Positions 14,589 through 22,272 of a stretch of 22,623 nt of DNA are shown one piece after another. The notes under the pieces are model-generated. The model saw only the letters and a list, made by a program, of their open reading frames with translations. It ran no database searches and had not been told where the DNA came from. Every line of letters begins with the position of its first letter. The first letter of the stretch is position 1. The DNA is from Oscillospiraceae bacterium (GTDB lineage: Bacteria > Bacillota > Clostridia > Oscillospirales > Ruminococcaceae), in NCBI GenBank assembly GCA_018110855.1, contig JAGBFZ010000427.1, positions 1-22,623 on the forward strand, read 5' to 3'. A program made the position numbers and the translations under genes.

Positions 14589-15062
14589 TTATATGCCTTC
14601 CATATATTGGTCAATAGCTTCGATCATAGGGTCTGTAAGCAGAAGCTCGGGGGAGATTATCATAATTATCTCACCGTTTCCCTTATAGACGCCCTTGATA
14701 TACTGGCTTGAAGAACCGGAGATCGAGGGGGGCGGGGATATCTGACTTGTGTCGAAATCCACCACAGAGCAGACTGTATCCACCACATAGCCCAGATATT
14801 CGGACTTTGCGCTGCCCTTTGATTCGGTCACGATAATGCATATCTTGTCTGTCTCAGCCATTGGCGGCAGGCTGAATCGCACTCTCATGTCGATAATAGG
14901 GACGATATCGCCTCTGAGATTGATAACGCCCTTGCCGTATTCGGGAAACTCGGGAACGGGAGAGATGCTTCCGCAGCCGTTTAATATTTCCTTAACGCAG
15001 CTTATTTCGATTGCGAAGGTCTGCCCTGACAGCTGGAAGGTCAGGAATTTTTCTTCCTCCAC
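14589..15062 (-). CDS. cheW: Chemotaxis coupling protein CheW (second copy)
   Basis: CheW scaffolds chemoreceptors to the kinase CheA. The 157-aa protein is one CheW domain: FLTFQLSGQTFAIEISCVKEIL, then GKGVINLRGDIVPIIDMRVRF (about 43-63), the family hallmark, and a C-terminal LGYVVDTVCSVVDFD strand pair. The start is a GTG at 15062 with AAGGAGC at 8-nt spacing, only 5 nt after the cheB stop. It is clearly diverged from the first cheW of the same operon (17029-17496). It may couple a different receptor class, bind CheA with different affinity, or fine-tune array stoichiometry; this is inference. Confidence 0.93.
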   Translation of the reverse strand: MEEEKFLTFQLSGQTFAIEISCVKEILNGCGSISPVPEFPEYGKGVINLRGDIVPIIDMRVRFSLPPMAETDKICIIVTESKGSAKSEYLGYVVDTVCSVVDFDTSQISPPPSISGSSSQYIKGVYKGNGEIIMIISPELLLTDPMIEAIDQYMEGI

Positions 15063-15067
15063 AATAA

Positions 15068-16114
15068 TCAGCTCCTTTCGGGATATTTCATTCTCTTTTT
15101 CAGCATGCTGCCGATCTCCTCAAGAGCGACCTCATCGCAGACAGCACCCATTTTTTTTGCCTCCATGGGCATACCGTACACAACGCAGGTCTCCTTGTTC
15201 TGACCTACGGTGTAGCCGCCTGCTTTGCGGATCAGGAGCAGACCCTTGGCGCCGTCAGCGCCCATACCCGTGAGAATAGCTGCTGCAGCGGCATTGCCTG
15301 CGCATTTTGCCACGCTTGTGAACAATACGTCCACAGAGGGGCAGTGTCCGGAGACCTTTTCACCCTCCTTGCTGGAGATGAAATAGCCTTTGCTGTCTCT
15401 GTGAAGCTCCATCTGCATCCCGCCTGCGGCAATAATGCACATGCCTTTTTTCAGTCTCATTCCGTCTGAGGCTTCGAAAACAGCGAACTTAGTGCTGCGG
15501 TTAAGGCGTTCAGCGTACATTTTCGTAAAAACAGGGGGCATATGCTGGGTGATAACAATAGGAGGACAGTCCTCGGGAAGATCGAGGATGACCTTTTCAA
15601 GAGAATCTGTTCCTCCTGTGGAGGCTCCCAGCGCAATTATTTCGATACCGCCCTTGTTATAAAGTCCGTCAGGCTTCGGTGGAAGAGGGCGGCCCGAGCT
15701 GCGGGGCAGCTCTTCGCTGAAATTCTTTGAATTTCCTCTGGCTGCCTTTTCGATGTCGGAGGCAACATTTGTGATGAATTTGTCTATTTCGGAATGGGAA
15801 GAAACATCGGGCTTTTGGCGAAAGCTCACTGCGCCTGCTCTCACCGCTTCTTCTGATTTTGACGTGAGAGAGGATATCACAATAACAGGTATGGAATACT
15901 GGGGAAGAAGTCTTTTGAGAAATTTCACACCGTCCATTCTGGGCATTTCAATGTCCAGAGTCATAATATCGGGTCCAAGCTCAAGGATCTTATCTCTTGC
16001 CTCATAAGGATCGGAGGCTGTACCCACAACGGTGATGCCGTCATATTCCGAAAGCCTTTTTTTCAAAAGCTCGGTAAACATTATTGAGTCATCTACTATG
16101 AGAACCTTAATCAT
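15068..16114 (-). CDS. cheB: Protein-glutamate methylesterase/glutamine deamidase CheB
   Basis: CheB removes methyl groups from (and deamidates) chemoreceptor glutamates, opposing CheR, and is activated by phosphorylation from CheA. The N-terminal receiver domain (about 1-105) has the acidic pair Asp8-Asp9, the phospho-acceptor Asp54 in TLDIEMPRMDG, Ser81/Ser82 and Lys101 (QKP). After a Ser/Arg/Pro linker (126-152) comes the methylesterase domain with the catalytic triad Ser165 (GASTGGTDSL), His191 (TQHMPP) and Asp287 (GMGADGA). The 348-aa length is standard. The ATG at 16114 has only a distant GAGG, 13 nt away, so translation may be modest. It follows cheR after a 79-nt gap with two hairpins. 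Confidence 0.96.
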   Translation of the reverse strand: MIKVLIVDDSIMFTELLKKRLSEYDGITVVGTASDPYEARDKILELGPDIMTLDIEMPRMDGVKFLKRLLPQYSIPVIVISSLTSKSEEAVRAGAVSFRQKPDVSSHSEIDKFITNVASDIEKAARGNSKNFSEELPRSSGRPLPPKPDGLYNKGGIEIIALGASTGGTDSLEKVILDLPEDCPPIVITQHMPPVFTKMYAERLNRSTKFAVFEASDGMRLKKGMCIIAAGGMQMELHRDSKGYFISSKEGEKVSGHCPSVDVLFTSVAKCAGNAAAAAILTGMGADGAKGLLLIRKAGGYTVGQNKETCVVYGMPMEAKKMGAVCDEVALEEIGSMLKKRMKYPERS

Positions 16115-16138
16115 TGATGTTGATATACCTCGCAGCCT

Positions 16139-16193
16139 CTGCGGAAATTATCCGCAGCTCATTCCGGGGGAACGTCTGTGGAAATGCCGCAGA
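16139..16193 (-). other. Two hairpins in the cheR-cheB intercistronic gap
   Basis: The 79-nt gap has two similar stem-loops on the minus-strand transcript. One is CTGCGGA-TAATT-TCCGCAG (16139-16157, perfect 7 bp). The other is TCTGCGG-CATTT-CCACAGA (16175-16193, 7 bp with one C-A mismatch), ending at the base next to the cheR stop codon. Both share CTGCGG and an AT-rich 5-nt loop. Neither has a U-tract, so they more likely affect mRNA processing or stability than terminate transcription. The cheB ribosome site lies just downstream of the second-transcribed hairpin. Confidence 0.6.
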
Positions 16194-17003
16194 TTATTTC
16201 TCCCGCCTGTAAATTGCGGGCTTAATGTATGAATATCTGGTGTCTCTCGAAACATTTTCGGCGTGACCTATGAAAAGGTAGCCGCCCTTTTTGGTAACAT
16301 CATAAAACCGCTCGATAAGGGCGTTTTTTGTGTCGGCGTCAAAATAGATCATAACATTTCGGCAGCTTATCAGGTCGAAGGGCTTCTTGCAGACAATAGG
16401 ATCCATAAGGTTGAATTTCTTGAAAACGACCTCGTTCCTGATGCTGTCCACGATCTGATAGTTATCGCCCTCAATGCGGCGGAAATATTTATCTATCCAC
16501 TTGTCGGGCAGACCGTTCAGCATTTCCTCCGAATAGATCCCTGCCTTGGCGGTGCGAAGAACGTCGGTGTCAAGGTCGGTGGCGAGGATAGTGGTGTCCC
16601 AGCCTGCCTTGCGTCCGCCGAAATATTCGTCAATGGTCATTGCAATGGTATACGGCTCCTGTCCTGTGGAGGATGCGGCGCACCAGATGCGGGCGTCCTT
16701 ATCCCTGACGGTGGATTCGATATATGGCAGGACCACGCTTTCAAGGAAGGAAAAATGCTCAGGCTCCCTCATGAAGAAGGTGTGGTTAGTGGTGAGCTTA
16801 TTGACCAGACGGATAGTTTCCTTTCCGCTGCTGTCGCTCAGAGCATAGTTTATATAGTCGGTAAAGCTGTCAAAGCCGCTTGAAGAAACTATTCCCGTAA
16901 GCCGCCCCTCGATAAGCACACGCTTTTTTTCAAGGTTTATACCGTAATTTGTTTTAATAAATTCAACGAGACGGAAAAAGTCATTATCCGTTAGCTTCAG
17001 CAT
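16194..17003 (-). CDS. cheR: Chemoreceptor glutamate O-methyltransferase CheR
   Basis: CheR uses S-adenosylmethionine to methylate receptor glutamates for sensory adaptation. The 269-aa protein has the helical N-terminal domain (1-80), including LTTNHTFFMREPEHF (70-84), and the methyltransferase fold with WCAASSTGQEPYTIAM (107-122, cofactor loop), ATDLDTDVL (141-149) and CRNVMIYF (214-221). The ending GYLFIGHAENV is also typical. The ATG at 17003 lies 9 nt after GGAGG. Another ATG 5 nt upstream, inside the spacing, is out of frame and reads only three codons before a stop. It is followed by cheB, giving the usual methylation/demethylation pair. Confidence 0.96.
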   Translation of the reverse strand: MLKLTDNDFFRLVEFIKTNYGINLEKKRVLIEGRLTGIVSSSGFDSFTDYINYALSDSSGKETIRLVNKLTTNHTFFMREPEHFSFLESVVLPYIESTVRDKDARIWCAASSTGQEPYTIAMTIDEYFGGRKAGWDTTILATDLDTDVLRTAKAGIYSEEMLNGLPDKWIDKYFRRIEGDNYQIVDSIRNEVVFKKFNLMDPIVCKKPFDLISCRNVMIYFDADTKNALIERFYDVTKKGGYLFIGHAENVSRDTRYSYIKPAIYRREK

Positions 17004-17028
17004 GGCATGATACCTCCGATAAAGAGAA

Positions 17029-17496
17029 TCACTGTTCCATTACCAGCTTTTCACAGTTGAGAAGGAGCTTGATTCCCTCGGAATTTTCGATAATATTTTT
17101 AATGTAGTGATTAGCGTTGACGTTTTTGTTTGCAGGAGTTGCGCAGATCTCCTCAGGCTTTGCCTGAGTTACTTCTCTTACCCTGTCAACGATGATTCCC
17201 GCCTGATTGCCGCCGTCAAATTCGAGAACGATAATGCAGGTGCGCTCATCGTAGGGGATCTCCTCCTTGCCGAAGCGCTTTCTCACGCTGATGATAGGCA
17301 CAGTTTTGCCGCGGAGATTGATTATTCCCTTGATGTAGTCGGGGACCTTGGGAACAACGGTTATCTGCTCGATACCGATAATTTCATTGATATATTTGAT
17401 CTCAATGCCGTAAACCACGTCGTCAAGGGTGAAAAGCAGCACCTCGCCGCCGGCAGTGACAAGATCTTTATTTTCTTCCTTTGTAATGTTGCTCAT
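17029..17496 (-). CDS. cheW: Chemotaxis coupling protein CheW (first copy)
   Basis: This 155-aa single CheW domain links receptors to CheA. After a 16-residue charged tail come VLLFTLDDVVYGIEIKYINEI, the hallmark PDYIKGIINLRGKTVPIISV (about 52-71), and GIIVDRVREVTQAKPEEI near 100-117. It sits 21 nt downstream of cheA and 25 nt upstream of cheR. The ATG at 17496 has GGGGAGG upstream at about 12 nt. Because it directly follows cheA and keeps the canonical NLRG loop, it is probably the main coupling protein, while the copy after cheB may be specialised. Confidence 0.95.
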   Translation of the reverse strand: MSNITKEENKDLVTAGGEVLLFTLDDVVYGIEIKYINEIIGIEQITVVPKVPDYIKGIINLRGKTVPIISVRKRFGKEEIPYDERTCIIVLEFDGGNQAGIIVDRVREVTQAKPEEICATPANKNVNANHYIKNIIENSEGIKLLLNCEKLVMEQ

Positions 17497-17517
17497 AGCA
17501 GAAAGCCTCCCCTTTCT

Positions 17518-19983
17518 TTAAAAATCGGATATGATGTTGCTTACGTCAAGGATAATGGTGATGGAGCCGTCTCCTAAGATAGAGCAGCCCGACATACCGT
17601 TCTGCTTGACATTGAAGTTGTTGAGCAGGGGCGGGAAGGGCTTTACAACTACCTGCTGCTCGCCGATCAGCTCATCAGCAAGGAGGCATGCGCACTTTCC
17701 GTCGGATTCAATGAGGATGATGATTCCCGAATAGAGGTCGGTCTTTGCACCGTCTAAGTCATAAAGCTCGTAGAGACGGATAAGGGGATAGCATTCGCCT
17801 CTTATCATGACCATTTCTCTGCCGTCGGTGTCTCTGAGCACCTGATTGGGCTTGAGCTTGAAGGATTCCTTTATGTAGCTGATGGGGATAGTGAAGATAG
17901 AGCTTCCTACGGATACCTCCATACCGTCCACAATGGAGAGGGAGAGAGGGATCTTGATGATAAAGCTCGTTCCCTCGCCCAGCTTGGAGTCAACGGAAAC
18001 GGTGCCGCCGCATTTCTCGATATTCTGTCTTACAACGTCCATTCCAACGCCTCTGCCCGAATATTCGGTAACAGTCTCGTTGGTGGAGAAGCCGGGGAGC
18101 ATGATAAGACCCAGAGCTTCCTTTTCGGTGTATTCGGAGCGGGGCTTTGTAAGGATACCGTTTTTCTCCGCCTTGTCAAGGAGCTTTTCTGGATTCATGC
18201 CCATGCCGTCATCGGCAACAACGATAACGACCTCTCCCGATGAGCTGTATGCGGAAAGGGTGATCTTACCCTTGGGATTCTTGCCTGCAGCGATACGCTC
18301 CTCGGCAGTTTCCTCAATGCCGTGGTCCATGGAGTTTCTGACCATGTGCATAAGGGGATCGTTCAGGTTGTCGATAATGGATTTATCCACCTCAGTCTCC
18401 TCGCCCTCGAAAATAAGGTCAACGTCCTTGTTGAGCTTGACCTTCATATCACGGACGATTCGGGTCATTTTATTGAATGCACCCGAGATGGGGACCATTC
18501 GGATAGACATTACTATATCCTGAAGCTCGGAATTGAGCTTTCTGAGCTGACGGGCAGCCTTCTGGAAATTGTCGAGCCTCATGCCCTTGAGGTCGGGGTT
18601 TGATGTTACCATCGCTTCTGTGATAACGATCTCGCCCACCAGATCGAGAAGCTGATCCAGCTTGTAAAGGTTAACGCTGATAAGGGACTGCTTTGCAGCA
18701 CCGGAGGATTTATTTTCCGAAGGCTTTTTATCCGCAGGCTTTGTCTCAGCCTTTGGAGCGGGCTTTGCCTCAGCCTTTGGAGCCTCTTCGGGCTTTGCTT
18801 CAGCCTTTGGAGCCTCTTCGGGCTTTGCTTCAGCCTTGGGAGCCTCTGCTTCAGCAGCGGGAGCTGCGGCTGTGGGAGCGGGAGCGGCTTCTGCCTGTGC
18901 GGGAGCGTCCGAACCTGTATTTAAAACGGTAACGCTTGCAACATTGGCAGTCTCGCCGATTATTTTGAGGATAGCGTCATCGCCGTATTCAGATTTGAAA
19001 TAAACGATGAAGCCGTTGTCTCTGATAGTCTGAGCCGAGGACTGATTAGTTTCGATATCGGCAGGAACGAAGGCAAGCTGCTCACATTCCTCACGGATAT
19101 TGTTGACCACCATGAGAGCACGGAGATTTTCCATCTTGCAGTCCTCTGCAAATTCCACCTTTGCACAGGTGAGGGTGTATGCAGGGACTTCCTCGGTCTT
19201 TTCGCCGCCCATGGAGATGATCTCGCAAGCCTTTACGTTCATGGTGCTGCCTATAAGGCTGATGATATCCTCCGCAGTAGTCTGTGCGGGGGTGAAGTGG
19301 ATAATGAAGCCGTTTTCAACTATATAAGCGGCTGTGTCCGAATTATCCTCGATATCCTCAGGCTCGAATCTGAGCATGGAGCATTCATTCCTGATATTGT
19401 TTACTACCAGCAGCGCACGGAGATTCTCCATCTTGCAGTCATCCTCAAAGGTGACCTTGACAGTGGTGCTGTTGTCGCCGCCGCCTGTGGTAACGGTTAT
19501 CATTTCATCGGAGCTTTGCACGGGAGCCTCGGCAGTCTCCTCGGCTGCTGCCTCGGGAGCGGGCGTGCCGCCGTTTTTGAGCATAGCAGCAAAATTCTTT
19601 ATCTTAGTCATCTGATCGCTGAAATCGGTAGGCTCACTGTTCTCATCCTGAATGAGGTCGATCTCCGCCTTGAGAAGGTCGGAGGCAGTGAAAACCAGCT
19701 CATAAAGGCTTCGCATATCGGAAATGACAGGATTATCCTCCCTGACAATATAAAACATATCTTCAATTGCGTGAGCAAGGTGAGACATATTGTCAAGACC
19801 CATCATTGCCGAGGAGCCCTTGATAGTATGCATTATACGGAAGATCTCGTTGATCTCCTCTTCACCGAAGCTGTTTTCGTTTTCGGTTTTCATGAGTATC
19901 TGGTCAAGCTGCTCCAAGAGGGAAGTGGTTTCAAATATGTACATATCAACCATTGATTCCATGCCTGCTTCAAACCGAGCCAT
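17518..19983 (-). CDS. cheA: Chemotaxis histidine kinase CheA with tandem P2-like domains
   Basis: CheA autophosphorylates in response to receptors and passes phosphate to CheY and CheB. Domains in order: P1 Hpt (1-135, phospho-His52 in MHTIKGSS); two successive P2-like response-regulator docking domains (about 174-258 and 273-355, both with DCKMENLRALxVVNNIRxEC); an Ala/Lys/Glu/Pro linker (356-430) with EAPKAEAKPE repeats; P3 dimerisation (431-495); P4 ATPase with N box HMVRNSMDHG (546-555), DDGMGM (591-596), GFST (631-634) and GRGVGMD (643-649); and P5 CheW-like (683-821). At 821 aa it is longer than the usual 650-700 because of the extra P2 and linker. The ATG at 19983 is preceded by AAAGGACGG. 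It is the first gene of the che operon. Confidence 0.97.
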   Translation of the reverse strand: MARFEAGMESMVDMYIFETTSLLEQLDQILMKTENENSFGEEEINEIFRIMHTIKGSSAMMGLDNMSHLAHAIEDMFYIVREDNPVISDMRSLYELVFTASDLLKAEIDLIQDENSEPTDFSDQMTKIKNFAAMLKNGGTPAPEAAAEETAEAPVQSSDEMITVTTGGGDNSTTVKVTFEDDCKMENLRALLVVNNIRNECSMLRFEPEDIEDNSDTAAYIVENGFIIHFTPAQTTAEDIISLIGSTMNVKACEIISMGGEKTEEVPAYTLTCAKVEFAEDCKMENLRALMVVNNIREECEQLAFVPADIETNQSSAQTIRDNGFIVYFKSEYGDDAILKIIGETANVASVTVLNTGSDAPAQAEAAPAPTAAAPAAEAEAPKAEAKPEEAPKAEAKPEEAPKAEAKPAPKAETKPADKKPSENKSSGAAKQSLISVNLYKLDQLLDLVGEIVITEAMVTSNPDLKGMRLDNFQKAARQLRKLNSELQDIVMSIRMVPISGAFNKMTRIVRDMKVKLNKDVDLIFEGEETEVDKSIIDNLNDPLMHMVRNSMDHGIEETAEERIAAGKNPKGKITLSAYSSSGEVVIVVADDGMGMNPEKLLDKAEKNGILTKPRSEYTEKEALGLIMLPGFSTNETVTEYSGRGVGMDVVRQNIEKCGGTVSVDSKLGEGTSFIIKIPLSLSIVDGMEVSVGSSIFTIPISYIKESFKLKPNQVLRDTDGREMVMIRGECYPLIRLYELYDLDGAKTDLYSGIIILIESDGKCACLLADELIGEQQVVVKPFPPLLNNFNVKQNGMSGCSILGDGSITIILDVSNIISDF
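18771..18836 (-). repeat. 30-bp tandem repeat in the cheA linker
   Basis: Two perfect head-to-tail 30-bp copies (18771-18800 and 18801-18830) are followed by a partial third and preceded by a shortened copy. They encode the EAPKAEAKPE decapeptides between P2 and P3. The unit is a multiple of three, so copy-number change by replication slippage keeps the reading frame. Confidence 0.9.
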
Positions 19984-20291
19984 TATGTTTACCGTCCTTT
20001 CCGTGAGGGCACCCTATGCCCGTTCCCATCGGGAGGAATAAAGTTCCCTCAGAGATCATATTTATGTATAATTTAAAAAGATATCGCAGCCAAATGCCGC
20101 TGAAAAAATATATATTATGGTCTGCCTGTTCCTGAGTATCTTCGGGTCGGCAAAATTATACACTTATATTATACTATAAAATTTGAATAACTACAAGCGG
20201 ATTTTTAAAGATAATTTCTATAAGACTTGAAAAAAATCAGCGAGATTTTAGGTCATTTTTAACAAAAATGAGAAATTTCCTGCCGTAAGCG
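19984..20291. promoter_or_regulatory. Divergent cheA / FliK-like gene intergenic region with cheA promoter and long leader
   Basis: On the minus strand TTGTAG (20191-20196) and TATAAT (20168-20173) are 17 bp apart, a plausible vegetative promoter for cheA with a weak -35 box. That gives a leader of about 180 nt. The leader contains GGGCA-TAGGG-TGCCC (20007-20021) and a GGAA/TTCC stem, enclosed by GAGGG (20046-20050) and CCCTC (20005-20009), so a branched fold just upstream of the ribosome site is possible. The GGGCA arm and the enclosing stem share bases, so these are alternatives. A second TATAAT-like box (20153-20160) gives a nearby alternative start. I recognise no known riboswitch. The rest (20200-20291) is AT-rich without clear features. 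Confidence 0.5.
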
Positions 20292-20321
20292 TTGAAAATC
20301 AAGGTGAAAATGTGTTAAAAT
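20292..20321 (+). promoter_or_regulatory. Candidate promoter of the FliK-like/FlhB-like gene pair
   Basis: TTGAAA (20292-20297) and TAAAAT (20316-20321) are 18 bp apart, with 5 of 6 consensus bases in each box. A sigma-28-like alternative, CAAA (20263-20266) then 15 bp then GCCGTAAG (20282-20289), overlaps just upstream but matches less well than the flgM promoter. Confidence 0.5.
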
Positions 20322-20364
20322 TAAACTGATTAAGTATATGCTTTTTCAGGAAGGGGGGAGAAAA

Positions 20365-22272
20365 ATGTCAGATCTTATTCAGATAACCACACCCACTGCT
20401 CCGAGAGATTATGCCCAGAACAATAATCATAATCGTCAGAGCGACGCAGCGCAGAATCCCACAGGTCAGGTGTTTGATCTGGGAAATCAGATGCAGGTGG
20501 TCAAGACCAACGACCGTGGAGGAGAGAACGCCGAGCAGAATCTGAAGGATGAAAGCGGCGGCATGATCATGCGCTCCTCTGCCGGGACGGTAAAGGATCC
20601 ATCGTCGGCTCTGAATGCGGCAAAGGAGCTTATTTCAACAGAAGCTCTGAATCTCGTGAAGGAGAGCGGAGACGCAGAGGCGCTGGGCAAGCTCACCGAA
20701 TTTGCCTCGGAGGTAATGCTGAACCCCTCCAATCTGGCAGGGGATATGGCTGCTCAGCAGAAAAACGCCACCATTTTCGGAGATAAGCTGTGGGGCGTTT
20801 TAAAGGACATAGTTGATTTTTCAGCCAAAGGGGAATTTGTGGGAGCGGAGGAGCTGAAAGCAGCTGTAGCGGATTTTGCAAAGGCGGCGGCAAACGTTTC
20901 CTCAAAGGACGAGATACTCAGATCTCTTTCTGCAAATTTTAAGTATCTTTCTATGGAGGCGGCTCCGGGCAAGGCTGTTTCGGAGGAGCTTGCTGCGGCG
21001 GCAAAGGCGCTTTCGGGATCTGACGGGGGAGCGAATTTTGCATCGCTGAAGCCTACATTGTTAAAGCTGCTTGGATTTACCGAGCACAGTTTGCTTTTAA
21101 CTGACAATACAAAAAATCTTCTGCCTCTAATTGTTCACAATATGTCAAGGTACAATGATGACCCCGACGCTCTCAGAGGGAGCTTTGATTCACTGCTGAT
21201 GATGTGTGAAAACCTGAAGCTTTCACCCGAGCAGGCAGAGAAGATGGGGCTTGACAATAATCTTTCCCTTACGGAAAATTTAGAGCAGCTTTTTGATGAT
21301 TACATAAAGGGGAATGAGTATCTCTCTCCCGAAGCAAAGCAGTCGGCGCTTATTAATTCGGAGACCGCCTCCCATGAAGCGGAGCTGCGCTCTGCTGTAA
21401 ATCTCCTTGCGGCAGGAGCCAGACATATGGCGGCAAGGATACCCGAAGGAACTCTCTCAAGGGTGCTTTCAACGGTGGATTTCACCGAGGGAGACGGAGC
21501 GTTGCAAAAGCTGCTGGGTGCTGTAATACCCAATACTCCCGCCATGAGAAACGCCCTGCAAAGCATTTTTAACGAGCTTGAAGCAACCAGAGATCTTGAC
21601 GCGCTTATCGACAGGCTCAACGTTATCCTTGAAAATATCGACGGGGACAGCAATGAAAATATGATAACCCTTGCTCAGGGGCTTAATTCTGCTATTGGAG
21701 AAATGGCTCAGAGCGGAGAATATAAAATATCAGCAGCAACCTCCATGGAAACTCTTACGGATTTTCTTGCCAAAAATATCAACAGCAGTATGCTTCAGGC
21801 GCTGTCGGGGACCACAAGGAGCGATATGGTGCAGAATATGCTCACTGCTCCCGGAGTGTTCACGCCTCTTATCCATCAGTTTGTGCCCCTTGACGCATTC
21901 GGAATAAGGGCATTCGGCGAGCTTTGGGTGGATCCCAATGCAGAGGAGCTTGTGGAGAATAATAAGAAAAGGGGCAGCGGGGGAGATCATGAGGCAGGCT
22001 CTCATATGCTTCTGTGCTTTGATATTGAGGATACAGGCTATTTCGAGCTTGAGATATACGAAAAGAACAGGAACATGACAGTCATGCTTTTGTGTCCCGA
22101 AAAGCTGGAGAATGTGTTTGTGCCTATTAGATCGGTCATTCCGAAAATAGCGGAGGCAAACGGATATCATGTTACGGCTTCGCTGGTTGAGGGACTTCGT
22201 GAGAAAAGAACTCTCGATCAGGTTTTCCCGAAGCTTGGCAGCCAAAGGAGTGGTCTGAATGTTAAAGTCTGA
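20365..22272 (+). CDS. Large FliK-like protein (YlqG type), partner of a stand-alone FlhB C-terminal domain
   Basis: This 635-aa soluble protein has no signal peptide or membrane segment. The first ~60 residues are polar, Asn/Gln-rich and probably disordered. Residues ~70-510 are Ala/Leu/Glu-rich helices. The C-terminal ~515-610 has the FliK (Flg_hook) pattern: GELWVDPNAEEL, then strands CFDIEDTGYFELEIYEKNRNM, VMLLCPEKLENV, and a helix-strand ending PKIAEANGYHVTASLVEG. FliK measures hook length and flips FlhB to filament export. Here the gene overlaps a soluble FlhB-C homologue by 14 nt, as in Bacillus ylqG-ylqH. The role is therefore probably in the export switch, but this is inference from weak similarity plus context. 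ATG 20365 follows GGGGGGAG; a frame from 20338 lacks a site. Another FliK is expected elsewhere. Confidence 0.75.
   Translation: MSDLIQITTPTAPRDYAQNNNHNRQSDAAQNPTGQVFDLGNQMQVVKTNDRGGENAEQNLKDESGGMIMRSSAGTVKDPSSALNAAKELISTEALNLVKESGDAEALGKLTEFASEVMLNPSNLAGDMAAQQKNATIFGDKLWGVLKDIVDFSAKGEFVGAEELKAAVADFAKAAANVSSKDEILRSLSANFKYLSMEAAPGKAVSEELAAAAKALSGSDGGANFASLKPTLLKLLGFTEHSLLLTDNTKNLLPLIVHNMSRYNDDPDALRGSFDSLLMMCENLKLSPEQAEKMGLDNNLSLTENLEQLFDDYIKGNEYLSPEAKQSALINSETASHEAELRSAVNLLAAGARHMAARIPEGTLSRVLSTVDFTEGDGALQKLLGAVIPNTPAMRNALQSIFNELEATRDLDALIDRLNVILENIDGDSNENMITLAQGLNSAIGEMAQSGEYKISAATSMETLTDFLAKNINSSMLQALSGTTRSDMVQNMLTAPGVFTPLIHQFVPLDAFGIRAFGELWVDPNAEELVENNKKRGSGGDHEAGSHMLLCFDIEDTGYFELEIYEKNRNMTVMLLCPEKLENVFVPIRSVIPKIAEANGYHVTASLVEGLREKRTLDQVFPKLGSQRSGLNVKV

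Noticed and set aside
18721..18860. Short repeats taken as a CRISPR array
   Set aside because: The repeats are directly adjacent without spacers and encode an in-frame CheA linker.
20263..20289. Sigma-28 promoter for the FliK-like gene
   Set aside because: CAAA and GCCGTAAG each deviate from the consensus seen at flgM, and an overlapping vegetative promoter fits better; kept only as an alternative.
20338..20364. Upstream ATG as start of the FliK-like gene
   Set aside because: It has no ribosome site before it, whereas GGGGGGAG lies just before the ATG at 20365.
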